Source: Climacteris rufus (Eukaryota; Chordata; Aves; Passeriformes; Climacteridae). Taken from it: 64,000 nt of DNA. Numbering within the stretch: the stretch's first letter is position 1; each line of letters opens with the position of its first letter. The notes under the pieces were generated by a model. That model did no database searches, was not told the DNA's origin, and saw only the letters and a program-made list of their open reading frames with translations. The translations under genes and the position numbers were made by a program. Shown in pieces: positions 13,459-25,500 of the stretch. The stretch is taken from NCBI GenBank assembly GCA_013398175.1, contig VZRZ01002579.1, forward strand, positions 1,161,895 through 1,225,894, given 5' to 3'.

Positions 13459-16400
13459 GAACTTTGAGCCTTTTCTTCCACCCTCCATAGTCCCTGATTT
13501 AACAGGATTATTAAAAAATTTCTCTCGCATGAAAATTGTACTTGAGGAGGAGGTAGATGTAGTACACTTCTAGCCTGAGAGTCTTCTGGGTTCAACTTCT
13601 CATACCCAAGTATATCGGCAGTGATAATATCTAAGAGATTTGGATCTCTGTTTTCAAATGGCGATAAGTCTTCATGCTTTAAAAAGACTGAGAAAATAAG
13701 GTCTATTGTCATTTGCTCTCCTAACATGGTAATGTCATAGAATGTGACTTTCCTCACTTTGGGAAAAGATAACCCAGCTGAAACTCTCTGGATTCTTTTC
13801 TTCCTCAGTCCTTAAATAGTGTATTAGTCTGTTTGTAGGGTGGGTTTCATGCTTTGACTGCATTTCAATGTGCCTACCTAAGAGATTCTAGTCTTGACTA
13901 ATTAGAAAGGTGGGTTCCTGTGAAACTAGAAATGTCTTAATAATCTTCTGTCACTGCTTTAACAGTCTATCCAGGCTTTATAAAGTTCCAAGAGGAATGT
14001 CATTAGGAGTTTTGTGTTAGTTGGTTGGTTGGTTTTGTTGTTTGCTTGTAAGGTTGAGTTTTAGTTGGAGTTTTATTGTCTATGTCTTAACCTAGATTCT
14101 GTCTTAATCTTGACTGTGATTGGTTGGAAGACATGAGTCAGAAAAGGCATACTTCCTTTCTCAAGGAAAAAAAGAAATCTTGTTTTAGGGTATTTTTCCT
14201 GTGCAGAAAATCGTATAATTTACCAGTCTCTAAGAGTTCTTGAAGAATATATTTTTGAATCACAGGAACTCAGCCTTGGAATATAAAATTAAGAGTTTTG
14301 CTGTCTCCATCCTAGCTGCTAGTTGTTAAAGTTTTCTCATAATTTTGAAGATTGTCATTGCTCCAAAATGCTTAGAAAATTTTTAAAACTTTATGTGTCA
14401 GAACTTTCAATTCTGAAAGTAGTAAGGTACTGAAAAATATTTTTTAAAAAGCTGAGATATGTCCAACTAAGTCAGTACACTTGTGTGAATTATCCTTCTT
14501 ACATGCATTCTTGTATTTAAGGTCAGAGAGAAATATCAGAAAATTTATCCAGTCAGACTCAATGAGTGCTAAAATTTTCACTAGAGGGGCAGAAGTAACT
14601 CTGAGATTTTTGTGTAGTTGTGGCTACCCATTTTTCTTTCTTTTTCTTCCTCTCTTAGTGCATCATCGTTCTCTGCTTGCCTCTGTTAGTTACTTATCCA
14701 ATTTTCAGTCTGTACTGGTAATCCAGTATTTTCTTTCCTTTATTCTTTAGAGATCTGTTTCACAGTAGTCTGATGCATGAAGAGGTATTGGTTCTTTTGT
14801 AACTGGAAGCTGCTGTGTGTACATTAGACCTGTTAAAAATAAATATTTTCTGGTAATTTCTCATTTTTAATATAGTATTTCACATGTTCTTCCATTCTCA
14901 ACAAGTAGCATATGTAGAAAAAATAAGTTGGGGGATTTTTTTACCATTTCACTCTAGTACTGTTTCACTTTTTAAAATGCTAGAGCATCATGAATCTTCA
15001 TGCTCACTTCTGCATTTCAATAAAAGGAAGTCATCAAAAATACCTGACTCATAAGGCAAATTCATAAGATCACAGTCCATTTATTTTCTTATTCTTTGAG
15101 CTATATTCAAATAGCAAGATGAGTAAGACTAGTGGCTGTTCTTCAGAGCCTTTAGCTGTATTACAAATGACTTGCAGAAAATTACAACTGCGTATTTTGT
15201 AAATACCAATTTTCCTTTCAAAACTCTTGTCTGTAGAAAGACACAAATTCTTAATTGATCCTGGCTTTCATATCCATATTCAAAGATGTTATGTTGCCTA
15301 AGATTGTCTACTTCTTACAGGGCGGGATCTGATACTTTATTCATGATTTGGATTAATCCAAACAGTGGAGCATATAAAGAACTTGCATTTAGATGTGAGA
15401 CCAGATGACAAACTTTGCATGTGACAATTCCCTGTAATTTTCAAAGCTGATCAAATCTATTGACTCCAAAGCGGAACAGAAGGGTATCTCCATATGAAAT
15501 GCAGTTTTTGGGAAGTGATTTTGAAGGACCTTAATGTAATCTGTTTAAATGTAATGTATAATATGTAAAGTTACATCATGAGATAAATTGGTGCAGTGTG
15601 TTTGGGTCAGCAGATTGAAGCAGCAGAGGCTCAGGCCAGTGTGTTTACAGTAGGGATTTAAACTTTGCATTAGATTTAATCTGAAGTGAACATCTCCACC
15701 TCATGTATTTCAAAGCTGTCTGAAGGCCTCAGATGTTACTTTGGTCCTTTTGTCCCTATTAAGTGCTGGAGTGCATTTGCTGTGGAGCTTCCTGTTCAGT
15801 TTCCTCCTAATGGGAATCAGTTTACAAGCACAAAAACTTACCTTCAAACCAAATCAATGCTCAGTAAATGGGGACAGTGAGGAAATTTTCTTCAAACGTA
15901 TCCTAATCAGAAAGCTCATGCCAGTAGTTACCATATTTCAATGTTCACTGCAGTCACGCTTTTCTCTGATACAAGAGAGTGATACCAGGTGTCCATTTTA
16001 AGACAAACAATATGTGCTGCATATAGTAAGGCTGTAGAACACTTACCACAGCAGCTTGTGGAAGTAAGTAAGTGTGTAAAAGCTTAAGCAAAGAATGAGC
16101 AAGTTCTTGAGAGAGAATCCGTTGAGAATTACATTACAATGACATTCAATGCAGGAAACATTTTGTATGAACTACAGAATCTCAGAGGCAGAGAGAACAC
16201 TCAGGGGAAGTGTGTTTGTCCTGGTCCATAATTCTAACTAAGCACCTGCTTCAGTGCCTGCCAGGGGCAGGATAGTAGGCTGGATGAATCCCTGTGTCAG
16301 TCTGATATGGTTGTTAATATATTCTTAATTTGAGGAAACTGAAATCAAACATGTGGTGTTAAGGGTGAAAGAATTATGTGATCCCACTGCTGCAAAAAGC

Positions 16401-18670
16401 AAATTCTATGCAAGCCAATATGGTGTTGCTAAAGAAATAAGTTCTTTCATTTATGTAATTAAATTTAATTATCTTTAGTAATTCTGCAGATTAAGACAGA
16501 GATTATGGAGCTTTGAAGACTGCTGAGGAAGATACATTGTTTCATGTAAACCTATACTGACCCCACTGATTGTATTAGTCAGTGCAGGTTGTGGAGGGGG
16601 AGAAAAAGAACAGGATACTACAAATTTTGAGTGGAAAATTAGTTAGAAATCTAATGGAAGATTAGAGAATTGCTCTTGTTCCTTATTTTACACATTATAT
16701 AGTATTTATAACTTGTACTTGTATAGAATTTGTTACATGAAGTTGTTCATTTGTTTTCTTAACAAGCCTCAACATCTAAATTTCAAATAAATGCTTTTAA
16801 ACAATTCCTGTAATTTTTAAACAAAACTGTAATGTTTACAGTTGAAAATATGGAAAATACTGTTTGCCATATAATACAGGTATTTTCTTTCTTCCTCTTT
16901 TTCCTTTTATTGGTACACAAATATACACACTGTTATATTAATGTAAACTTTGTGTGTTTCTTCCTAAAAGTCACCCCTTTTTTCTTTACTTTGGATAAAA
17001 CATTAAAACTTCTTTCTGGTATCTTTCCTTATCCTGTTCTTGCAGGATCAAAAAAGTCAGATCTTGCCACGTAACTATAAATGTGTAAGCATGTTGTCCA
17101 TGTTAGTTACTGTGTTTCAGGTGCAGGGAAGATGAAGATATTTGGTTTCTGTTGTAGCTGGTAATGTAGCTGTGTTGGAAAATTTGCCTTAATTTTTAAT
17201 CTCCTTAGAAACCAGAAAGAAATTATTAATGTAATAATGAATTGTACCATTTTATACGCAGTTCAGCTTGTGTAGTTAATTTTGTATCACTATGAATCAT
17301 CAGAATTCCAACCTACGTTTCCTACTTTTAATGATGTAAAATGAAAGACCTGTGAAAATAATAAATTAAGTATACTGGGTTAACTTTAGGTGAATTTTTG
17401 GGACCCTGAGATGAATGCGATAAATCAGACTGCCCTATCTATTTCAATTGCAGCTCTCTTGCCACCAAGATTTGAGGGTGAGAATCTAATGGTATAGAAT
17501 TAATTGCGTTCCTTGCAGAGGGCACACAACATTGTTTCTGGCTATTGCCATATTGAAATAATCTGAATAAGTATCTCCAACACACACAATGTAGGGAAAC
17601 ATATGAGTTGAAATTAACTTGTTTTGTTAATAGAAAATGTGCTGAAGCAGTCAATTTTTTTTTTCTTTTAACTGGCATAGTACAAACCTCTTTGTCAGTA
17701 GCCTTATAATGAAATGGAGTCGTTCAGGACCAGTTTCTCAATGGGCTTGTCTGTGAACTCAAGTTTGTAGCTGCATTTCAACCAGCCACTCCTATAGACT
17801 GCAAGGCAGAAAGATACAAGTCTTTATCTTTGTATAAAAAAAGTGTCTGAATTCTGTTTAGATTAACATTAACAGATATTTTAATGTGGAGTAGGATTAA
17901 CTTCTCACAATAGTATTATTTTATATATGTGGTATTCTGCTGGAGCTGAAGTTGCTCCTCTGTATTAAGACTTGATCAACAAAACCTAGTGCTTTTGCTT
18001 TGAGTATCCAGCTCAGAAAACATGTTCAACAGTAGACAATGCCCATCTTTTGAAAATCAAATCCTTTTAAGTAGTTCGTCTGTATATTCTGTAAGAGAAG
18101 GGCTCAGATTCACTAGCCATATTTCAAACTCTTGGCTGTTTTTCAAAAAAAATCATGTACATGCCATACATTTAAAACCTAGTACATGTGTTTTCACTTT
18201 CCAGCTTCCAGAACAAAATGTGATAGCTATATGGAACAGTTGGTGTTAACTATGTTTGGTACCTGTTCAATTCCAATTGAACTTCCAATTATTTGTGCTG
18301 CAGAAACAGGTTTAAATTTGTAAGTTCTGGCCTCCAACAATAAAGAAACATACAAAACTTAATGATTTTCTTTTTCAAAATCTGAAAGTGAGGCTTAATT
18401 ATTTACATTTTATTCAGATTAATGCCTACCACTATATATTATAATATGGATTTTAAATTACTTTTCAAATCCAATTCATTTAATTGGTACAGTAGAAGCA
18501 TTCATTATATACAAAAAATAAATCAGAAATTAAAATTAGCAAGAGTTTACCACTTCCATTATACTTAGTATACAAACTGTGCAGTTTTGAAAATAAGAGA
18601 TGTTTAATCTGTGAGATCTCTAAAACAGTAAGGAAATAATTTATACCTTTAAAATGTTTTTCATCGGCAG

Positions 18671-18722
18671 CTAAAGAAGAACGGAAAAAAGAAGAGAGCA
18701 GTTTGGAAAATGCTCAAAAATG
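18671..18722 (+). CDS. FMN1: FMN1 coding exon, FH2 domain (coiled segment)
   Basis: This is a 52-bp internal exon of formin-1, an actin nucleator and elongator acting at cell junctions and in the cytoplasm. It is bounded by an acceptor (TCGGCAG) and a strong donor (GTAAGG). It starts with two bases that complete an Ala codon, then encodes K-E-E-R-K-K-E-E-S-S-L-E-N-A-Q-K, and ends with TG, completed to Cys by the next exon. The charged helical sequence followed by 'FEETVGYFG' in the next exon is the late part of the FH2 domain, where formins have a long helix leading to the post domain. The phase match to 21679 is exact. The exon is too short to stand alone, so the call rests on the chain of four exons. 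Confidence 0.88.
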
Positions 18723-21678
18723 GTAAGGTTTTTGCTAGTGTTTTCTAACAGTTTATTTTGGCCAAAGATATTACTGAAATTAGGAATTACATTAAATAGC
18801 AAAAAGGATCTGTATTTCAAAGTAATATGTTTTCTGAAAAGCGCTTACATAGTCTTCCAGGAAAAAACTTCAGTTGAGCTTTTATCCAAACAAAGTGCTG
18901 TGTTTGAGGTTTTAATTACTATCAGCATTGTACTGAATTGAAGCTTCACAGAATATTTAAATAACTGATTAACTACTTTATGGCGTAAAAATGTATTTCA
19001 TCATCACTGAACATTTTAAGCACTTAGTATACAGCATTCAACCAAATGTTTTTATTGCTTGAATATCTGTGCCTTACTTAGGCCAAAGGAGTCAAAGTAT
19101 GGGAAAAGGGAGATTAATTGATTTTTAGATGGATAGTAAAATATTGAATAAGTTAATATTACTAATGCATTTTGTTTACCAAATTATCGTTTTGTGAGAG
19201 TGAAGAATCTGTCTTGGCTATGGACCTCCTATAAATACACTGGAGTAAATTAGTTTTTAACTTCTTACCAGTATTTTTTCTTCATGGTCACTAAAGGCAG
19301 ATCTGTGGTAATTTGGATTTTAATTGTACTTTTCTCAGCCCAGAGTCCCTCCATCTGCAACACCTAGGTTAGTTTTCCTAAGCAATCAGGAAAAGGGAGA
19401 TAGGCACCTCCCAAATGCAGTTCAGGTCTTAGGTGAACTGTTGCCATTTGCTTGCAGAAGATGCCTAAATTAGCTGAAAGACTGGCTGATGTCAGTTGGG
19501 GCTTTACCTCCTAGTTTCAAGGGTGTCTGACTGACTCTACTCAGCTGCAAACCTACCTTTTTTGGCACAGGGCTCTTTCATATTCTACCTGCTTTGTAGC
19601 CTTTCTACAGTACACTTTCCAGGATATGGAACTGCATCTAATTTGCAGTTGACTTAGGGAATTAGTTGTCCAACACAGAGTTTGGGTTTTTCAATTTCTA
19701 ACTAAATATTCAGTGTTTTAAATTACTACTTTTGAAAGGCAGAAAGTAGTCCAGTAAACCAGATTAAGGTGGGTGAAAGCAAAGCAGTACTACTGGAGGT
19801 AGGGTTGACAAAGAAACAGGAAGAGAGGATGAGAAGTGACAGGATGAAAGCAGACTGAGAGAGAATGTGCAGGATTTCAGAATCCCACCTCTGTACACTC
19901 CAGCTTGGGTGGTGAAGGGCTCTGTTAGGAAGAAGAGACCACAATGTTATGAAATTACATTGCCCAGTAGATACAAACGGGTTTAACCATGTAATTCTAA
20001 GGTATTTTAGTATTTTTAGGGCTTGAAATACCAAAATGTTTTGCACAGATATTTAAAGCTGTATTAGGTTGATTTATTTATTTTTCTCCTCATAGTGTCG
20101 CTACAAGACCCTTTAACGCTGAATATTATGGCCTTACACACACTTATTTCATTGTGATTCTTTAAACATGGATCATCAATTAACTTGAAATATAGTTGTT
20201 TCATGCACATGTTTCGTGCAAAACCTGTCTAAGAAATGTAAAAGATTATCACATATCAGGATTAAAAAAACTATTGTATTAATAGCTCACCTTGAACAAT
20301 ATGTTATATTCTTCAGTGTGGTCTAGAATCTATTTCTGTATTTAAAGTATCAAAAAGAAAAACGCAGAGCATATTGGCTCATGTGGCTAAAATCCAAACT
20401 TCTTTGTGAAGCAGCTGGAGTATATATTCCTTTATTTTGGGGCAGTGAATGCTTTATGTTCTTCCAGCCTAGCTAAAGAGTTTTAATCTTAAACTAAGTC
20501 AAAAAACCTTGACCCTAACCTCAGTAATTCCATATGAAAACATGCAATGTGGGCTATGCAAATGCAAATATAAATTAAGAAAGAGATATTTGCTGAAGCT
20601 GCATCTGTTGCTCAAGTAATATCAGTTGAGTAGTTGGAAAGTCCTTACAGGTCTTTAAAATACCTCTGATTTATTTTATTTTCAAGATTTACACTTCCCA
20701 TATTTAGATTCAAAACCTATTTGCAACTCCAAAGAAGAATATAACTTTCTTTTGATTAAATAAAATTATTATTTCAAGAAAAATCACTTATTTTTTAAAT
20801 ATGTTGTTACCTTCGCTTTTAAATTATAGCATTCTTTTTATTAAGTATCACCAAATCTTTCAGGATTTTTGCACCTACTTTTCAGAGAAAAATTATTCAA
20901 CTTTAACAAAAGTGAACTTACTTTTATTTATATAAGTACCTAGTCATGTGGATTGTTCCATTTTATCTATACAAAGCAATAGCGTAAAGGTTAAATGCAC
21001 AGTCAGTTAAAATGCTCTTCAAAGTATTGTCTGTAATAAAAGAATACTTTGAAAATATCAAGCTGTGTAGCAATTCAGTAGCAGCCACATTATAAAATAA
21101 TAAAAAAGACATTAAAGTATTGGCAATATATTTTTGTAAAATTATTTATATATTGACACAGGTGGAAGAAGGTTATTTTCAGTAAAAACTTTGCAAATTG
21201 ACTATTGGCAGTGTCTGTGGCTTGCTTGTTGCTACTCCCAATTCTCCCTAAGTACTAGAAGATTATTTTTAACCAAACCTGGAGATTTTTTCCTGTCTTG
21301 GCATGTGACTCTTCCATAGTTCTTCAATAAAGATAAATGGGAGAATAAGATCTTCATGGAGTGTAGCAGAAAAAAAATAAATAAATATAATGTCGCATTT
21401 CCTGTCATACAAGAAGCTACGTTGTTCCCATTATAATTGAATGCCCATGATTTGCCAGCATGACATATCTCTATGGTGGCTCGTGCATCTGTAAGGTCTC
21501 CTCCTGTAAATGAGGTGGGTGTTGGAGGGTTAGTTATACTTAGCGTGAATTGCTGCTATAATTTTCAAGGCTAAGGGGAAGTTATGGTAATTACCAGCCT
21601 TGACTACTGAATCAGAGAAACTGTTTCCCCAGTGGACTTACATGTTGACTGGTTTTTTTCCTTCCCCCTCCCTTGTAG
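18723..21678 (+). other. FMN1: FMN1 intron
   Basis: This intron of about 2.96 kb starts with GTAAGG and ends with a pyrimidine-rich tract and TTGTAG. No repeat family was recognised. A near-match to the GLI consensus (TGGGTGGTG, 19906-19914) lies inside it. The 106-codon open frame on the - strand at 19726-20046 has no coding signature. Confidence 0.85.
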
Positions 21679-21828
21679 CTTTGAAGAAACAGTGGGATAC
21701 TTTGGGATAAAGCCAAAGCCTGGTGAGAAGGAGATCACACCAAACTATGTTTTCATGGTGTGGTATGAATTCTGCAGTGACTTCAAGACCATTTGGAAAC
21801 GAGAGAGTAAAACCATTTCCAAGGAAAG
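21679..21828 (+). CDS. FMN1: FMN1 coding exon, FH2 domain C-terminal part
   Basis: This 150-bp internal exon is the strongest formin signature in the window. It encodes Cys (split codon), then FEETVGYFGIKPKPGEKEIT, followed by PNYVFMVWYEFCSDFKTIWK and RESKTISKE, and ends with AG of a split Arg codon. The order 'F..TV.YFG..PK....EI.P..FF..W..F...FK..WK' is the conserved closing segment of formin FH2 domains, which forms part of the actin-binding dimer ring. The acceptor is preceded by a C/T-rich tract ending TTGTAG and the donor is AG|GTAAGG. The upstream and downstream phases agree with the neighbouring exons. An ATG-initiated reading from 21632 is only read-through from the intron and is not a separate gene. 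Confidence 0.95.
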
Positions 21829-22149
21829 GTAAGGTTCTAATAAAGTCATTAATACCATTTTAGATGTCTGGGAAACTGCTGCTTCTCAAACCCAACAAAT
21901 TATACTCCTATATTTCACAGGCGTCATTGTTTTCTTTCAGATCTAATGGACATCAAGGAAAGATTATTCCCTCAGGGTGCGTAGGAAAATTCACCAAAGG
22001 CATGCTGTCCCCACAAAAAGATAAACACATATAATCTGATAAATTACACTTTTGTAACCCCTTCCAATTACTAGCTAGTAAAATGAAAGGGGAGCTGTGC
22101 TAATTTATAACAGATTGCTTCTCTGTGCATTTTCATGTTGAACTAGCCT

Positions 22150-22240
22150 AAATGAGGCGATATTGCTGTCGCAGACAGTACAGACAAATAAAAGTGAATG
22201 CTTTTCCAGTTAATATACTGCACTTGCATCAAAGGGAAGC
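22150..22240. promoter_or_regulatory. Candidate enhancer with SMAD, HOX13 and TCF/LEF motifs
   Basis: Two CAGAC SMAD half-sites (22172-22176 and 22181-22185), an AATAAAA HOX13-type site (22187-22193) and an ATCAAAG TCF/LEF core (22228-22234) fall within about 65 bp in FMN1 intron. GREM1 limb enhancers in mammals respond to such inputs and lie in FMN1 introns. Each motif is short and expected by chance; the call rests on clustering and location only. Confidence 0.2.
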
Positions 22241-22418
22241 CCCAGAGATTCAGGCCACACTTAGCATAGTGTCGAAGCCCCACACTGAATTTACAGCACT
22301 ACTTCTGACTTTTGGTGTCCTGCTGAGGACATCAAACTACTTGCCGTTAGATCTCACAACAGTCTCCTGATTTTATTAGTTAGAGTAAAAGAACCCAAAA
22401 ACCTAAAACCCTCAATTA

Positions 22419-22566
22419 TTTTCTTGATTTTCTTAAAGAAGCTTAAAATCTTTTACAGAAAAAAACAATTCTACTACACACTCACCATGCTCTTTTCTTG
22501 ATTTTCCTAAGAAGCTTAAAATCTTTCACACAAAAAAAGCAATTCTGCTACAAACTCATCATGCTC
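22419..22566. repeat. Two-copy tandem duplication, period 74 bp
   Basis: Copy 1 (22419-22492) and copy 2 (22493-22566) both start TTTTCTTGATTTTC, share AAGAAGCTTAAAATCTTT and the A-run, and end in CATGCTC. A modest number of substitutions and small indels show the duplication is not recent. It lies in FMN1 intron. Confidence 0.9.
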
Positions 22567-25500
22567 ACCATATCACAATTCATTTGAAACGACCTAGAGT
22601 GGTAACGTAGTCATACTTTGGAAAAGAATGGAGCAATTAATTTCAGGAAGAAATTTAAATTCAGGTGCTTATTCCAGATTGACAGAAATTTAGATAAAAA
22701 TGTCTTTAAAAGTATCAGCAAAAGTAATACACTCATTTACACTTAGATTTTCCATTTCGCTCCAAATCAGAGGGGCTTTTAGATTCATGTGAAGTAGATT
22801 TTTTGAAGGACTAGATGTAGAAATTAGGGATTCCCAGTTATCAACCTTATCAACATTGTTTTATAAATCTCACAGTTATAAACACTTGAACGTTGTAGCT
22901 TTTTGTATAATTTATTATTAGATTGATTTTAGAAACTACCAGCTGCAAATATTTGCAAAGAATCTTTTATTTACTTGTATCTAAATCAATATACAAATTT
23001 TGTTTACATGTTAAAAACTGTGTAAGCTAAGCAGTCCCAAGCACATTGCATGATAAAGATGGCCATGATAAAGATCATCTATGGGATATGTTTTCTGCTG
23101 AATCACGACTTATTTTTATTCCAAAAGGAGTTAGGGGGAATAGAAATTTAACTGCCTAAGAAAAAAAAAAAATCCAGACCATACATTCTTTCCTTTTTAC
23201 ACAGTTAGCACGTTGCTAATGGTACACAATGATCCCTTCAAATAAATCGATTTAAAATGCCCTGTGTTTTAACAGCACATAACTTCTTAACTTTCTTAAT
23301 ACAATAATCAAGAAATCTTTGTAAGTAGACTGCTATATTCTGTGCTTTCATACTTACCTGAGGTGAGAACTTCTTGTTGTTTAATAGTGATATCAATAAA
23401 ATCTACAAATAAAAACACAGCACAAATATGTCATCAGCTACTCTGATGGATACCTTTATTCCTATTCAATGTAAAACAATACCAGTAGAATGTAGAGCAC
23501 TTGTTACTGTAATACTTAAAAGTGCTGACACTTTCTGGATCGTATAGACTGTTTTTCAGAGCTCACTTCAAGTTAATTACAAGGTTGCATTAGTCTCAAA
23601 AGAACAATTTATTGTCCTTTACATTCAAAATTTGGGTGATTCATCAAGACAATGAGCTGTTAAAATGAGGAGCCTTGTGTAATAAGTAAATTAGAAGGAC
23701 AGAAGGGCTGTTTTGTAATGTGCTACTGAAAAGAAGAACATCATTAAATCAGTAGATTAGAATGATGGAAAAGTTTTTTCATCACCTGAAAATGTCTTGT
23801 AAAGTCATGACCATTTAAGGGTTCTGTTTCACAAAGTATGAAACTAACAGTTGATGAACTGCTGTCCAAAAAAGTTTGAAAGCAAGCTAAGAGCCGTTGT
23901 GCACATTGGTAACTAAAAACCTTAGAATGACAGGAATGGACAGCTGTCTTCCTTAACTGGCTAATTAATTGGATGCACTATTTGCTGTGCATTTTTAATG
24001 ACTGCAATTTAATTAAAAAAAAAAAAAAGCACTATTTATCATGAACCCTTATTTTGTTTTGAAGGAAATTTTAAAGAGGAAGAATTGTCAATGTAAGTCA
24101 GTAATTTCAAGCTTAGGTTCTAAAGCTGAGGCATTGATACTGTTATGTGAACATGTTTCCAATTGGATTACCCTTCAGATTTCAGTAGTTGCAGAAACTC
24201 AGTGTCAAATGTGTATTAATTAACTAGTCATATATGTAAATCTAAAAATTGATTTAATTGTTTACATTCATGTATTAATGTTAATAGTGGATTACAATTT
24301 GTCTCTCGAGAAATATGACACATAAAATTAAAAATTTAATTGTAATATACAGAACTATCATTATTCAAAGGTATAACTAAAAATGTATTAGGTTAAACTT
24401 ACTAGTAGTAGAAGTAGGTCAAAAGATCTATGATTCCAGAATTTAAATTTTTTACTCCAAACTAACTACTTTGTGTTGTACAACAGACAACTTTAAAATC
24501 TCTGAATTTCAGGGAAAAAAGTGTGTTATCTTTAACTAAATGACAGCCTCAGCTGCAAAGAGCCTGTTTTGTCTAAAAGCTACTTGGCTCCCAAATGTAA
24601 CACAACTGTGGAAATCTAATGAGATTTCTATGAGACTTTTTCTTAAAGTAAAGGAAGCACTTCAACAGAACTGCCCTGCATTTGACCTACCACGACACAG
24701 CTTTATAATTTAAAATGTGTATGCATTCAGGTACATCAACTGCTTTTATGTTTTCTTCTGTTTATAAAATTTTGAGGTGACAACTAAATTGAGGACTAAA
24801 AGAAAGGTTGGGTTTTTGGCAACAAAGCACTTAGAGCATGGCAGATTGCATATATTTCCACTGTCACTTCCTTTTCTTAGACTACTGCTTTTATTTGCAG
24901 TGGGCATGTCTGTGAATTCAGAAACAAAACAAATATGTATTTATAACAACTTAAATCCATTATACATATATATATGAATGCCTATCCATAAATCTATTAA
25001 AGCATTTAAGATCTGTTAAATTCTATTTTAAGAGGACATCCTAACCAAGACTGAAATAGGGAATAAATATAAATACAAAAGAAATACTAGTAGTTTGCAG
25101 TGAGAGTTTCATCACAAACTGTGATTATGTTTTGCAAAAGAAATGTGACAAAGATTATAATAATGTGTTTATGCCTGTTGCTCTTTAAATATTAAATAAT
25201 TAAATAGGGAAAAAATTATTGCCCCTAATTTAACTCACTACTGACACTTGCAAACTTGCTACAATAGTTCCTGTGCTGGATTAAGTAATCTCTTTCAGAT
25301 TGAACATACATACAAATTTTATAGGCCAGAATTCAGAAAACAAAAACAGAATCAAAGTTTGTCTTAATAGCTGGAGAAGATACAATCATTTTTAAATGAA
25401 AATAATGATATATTTCATCTTGAAAACAGGAACACTTTGCCACAAGATGTCACAGATGGCAAAAACTTGCATTGCTTCCAAATAATGACAATACAAAATC

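Larger units (their letters stand above)
1..18670 (+). other. FMN1: FMN1 intron (upstream of first visible exon)
   Basis: I found no convincing coding exon here on either strand. The next downstream exon opens with two bases (CT) that complete a codon begun in an exon lying to the left of the window, so this stretch should be a single large FMN1 intron. The open frames in it are short, lack coding character and are not flanked by paired splice sites in the right phase. The span contains a CR1 LINE (1063-1462), two LTRs (11921-12466 and 12845-13452), small tandem repeats and otherwise AT-rich unique DNA. An undetected small exon cannot be excluded, because I searched by eye only. Confidence 0.6.

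Noticed and set aside
12982..13573. Several 88-182-codon open frames on both strands
   Set aside because: They lie within a GC-rich solo LTR where stop codons are rare. Frames exist on both strands at once, with Pro/Gly/Arg-rich noise and no domain.
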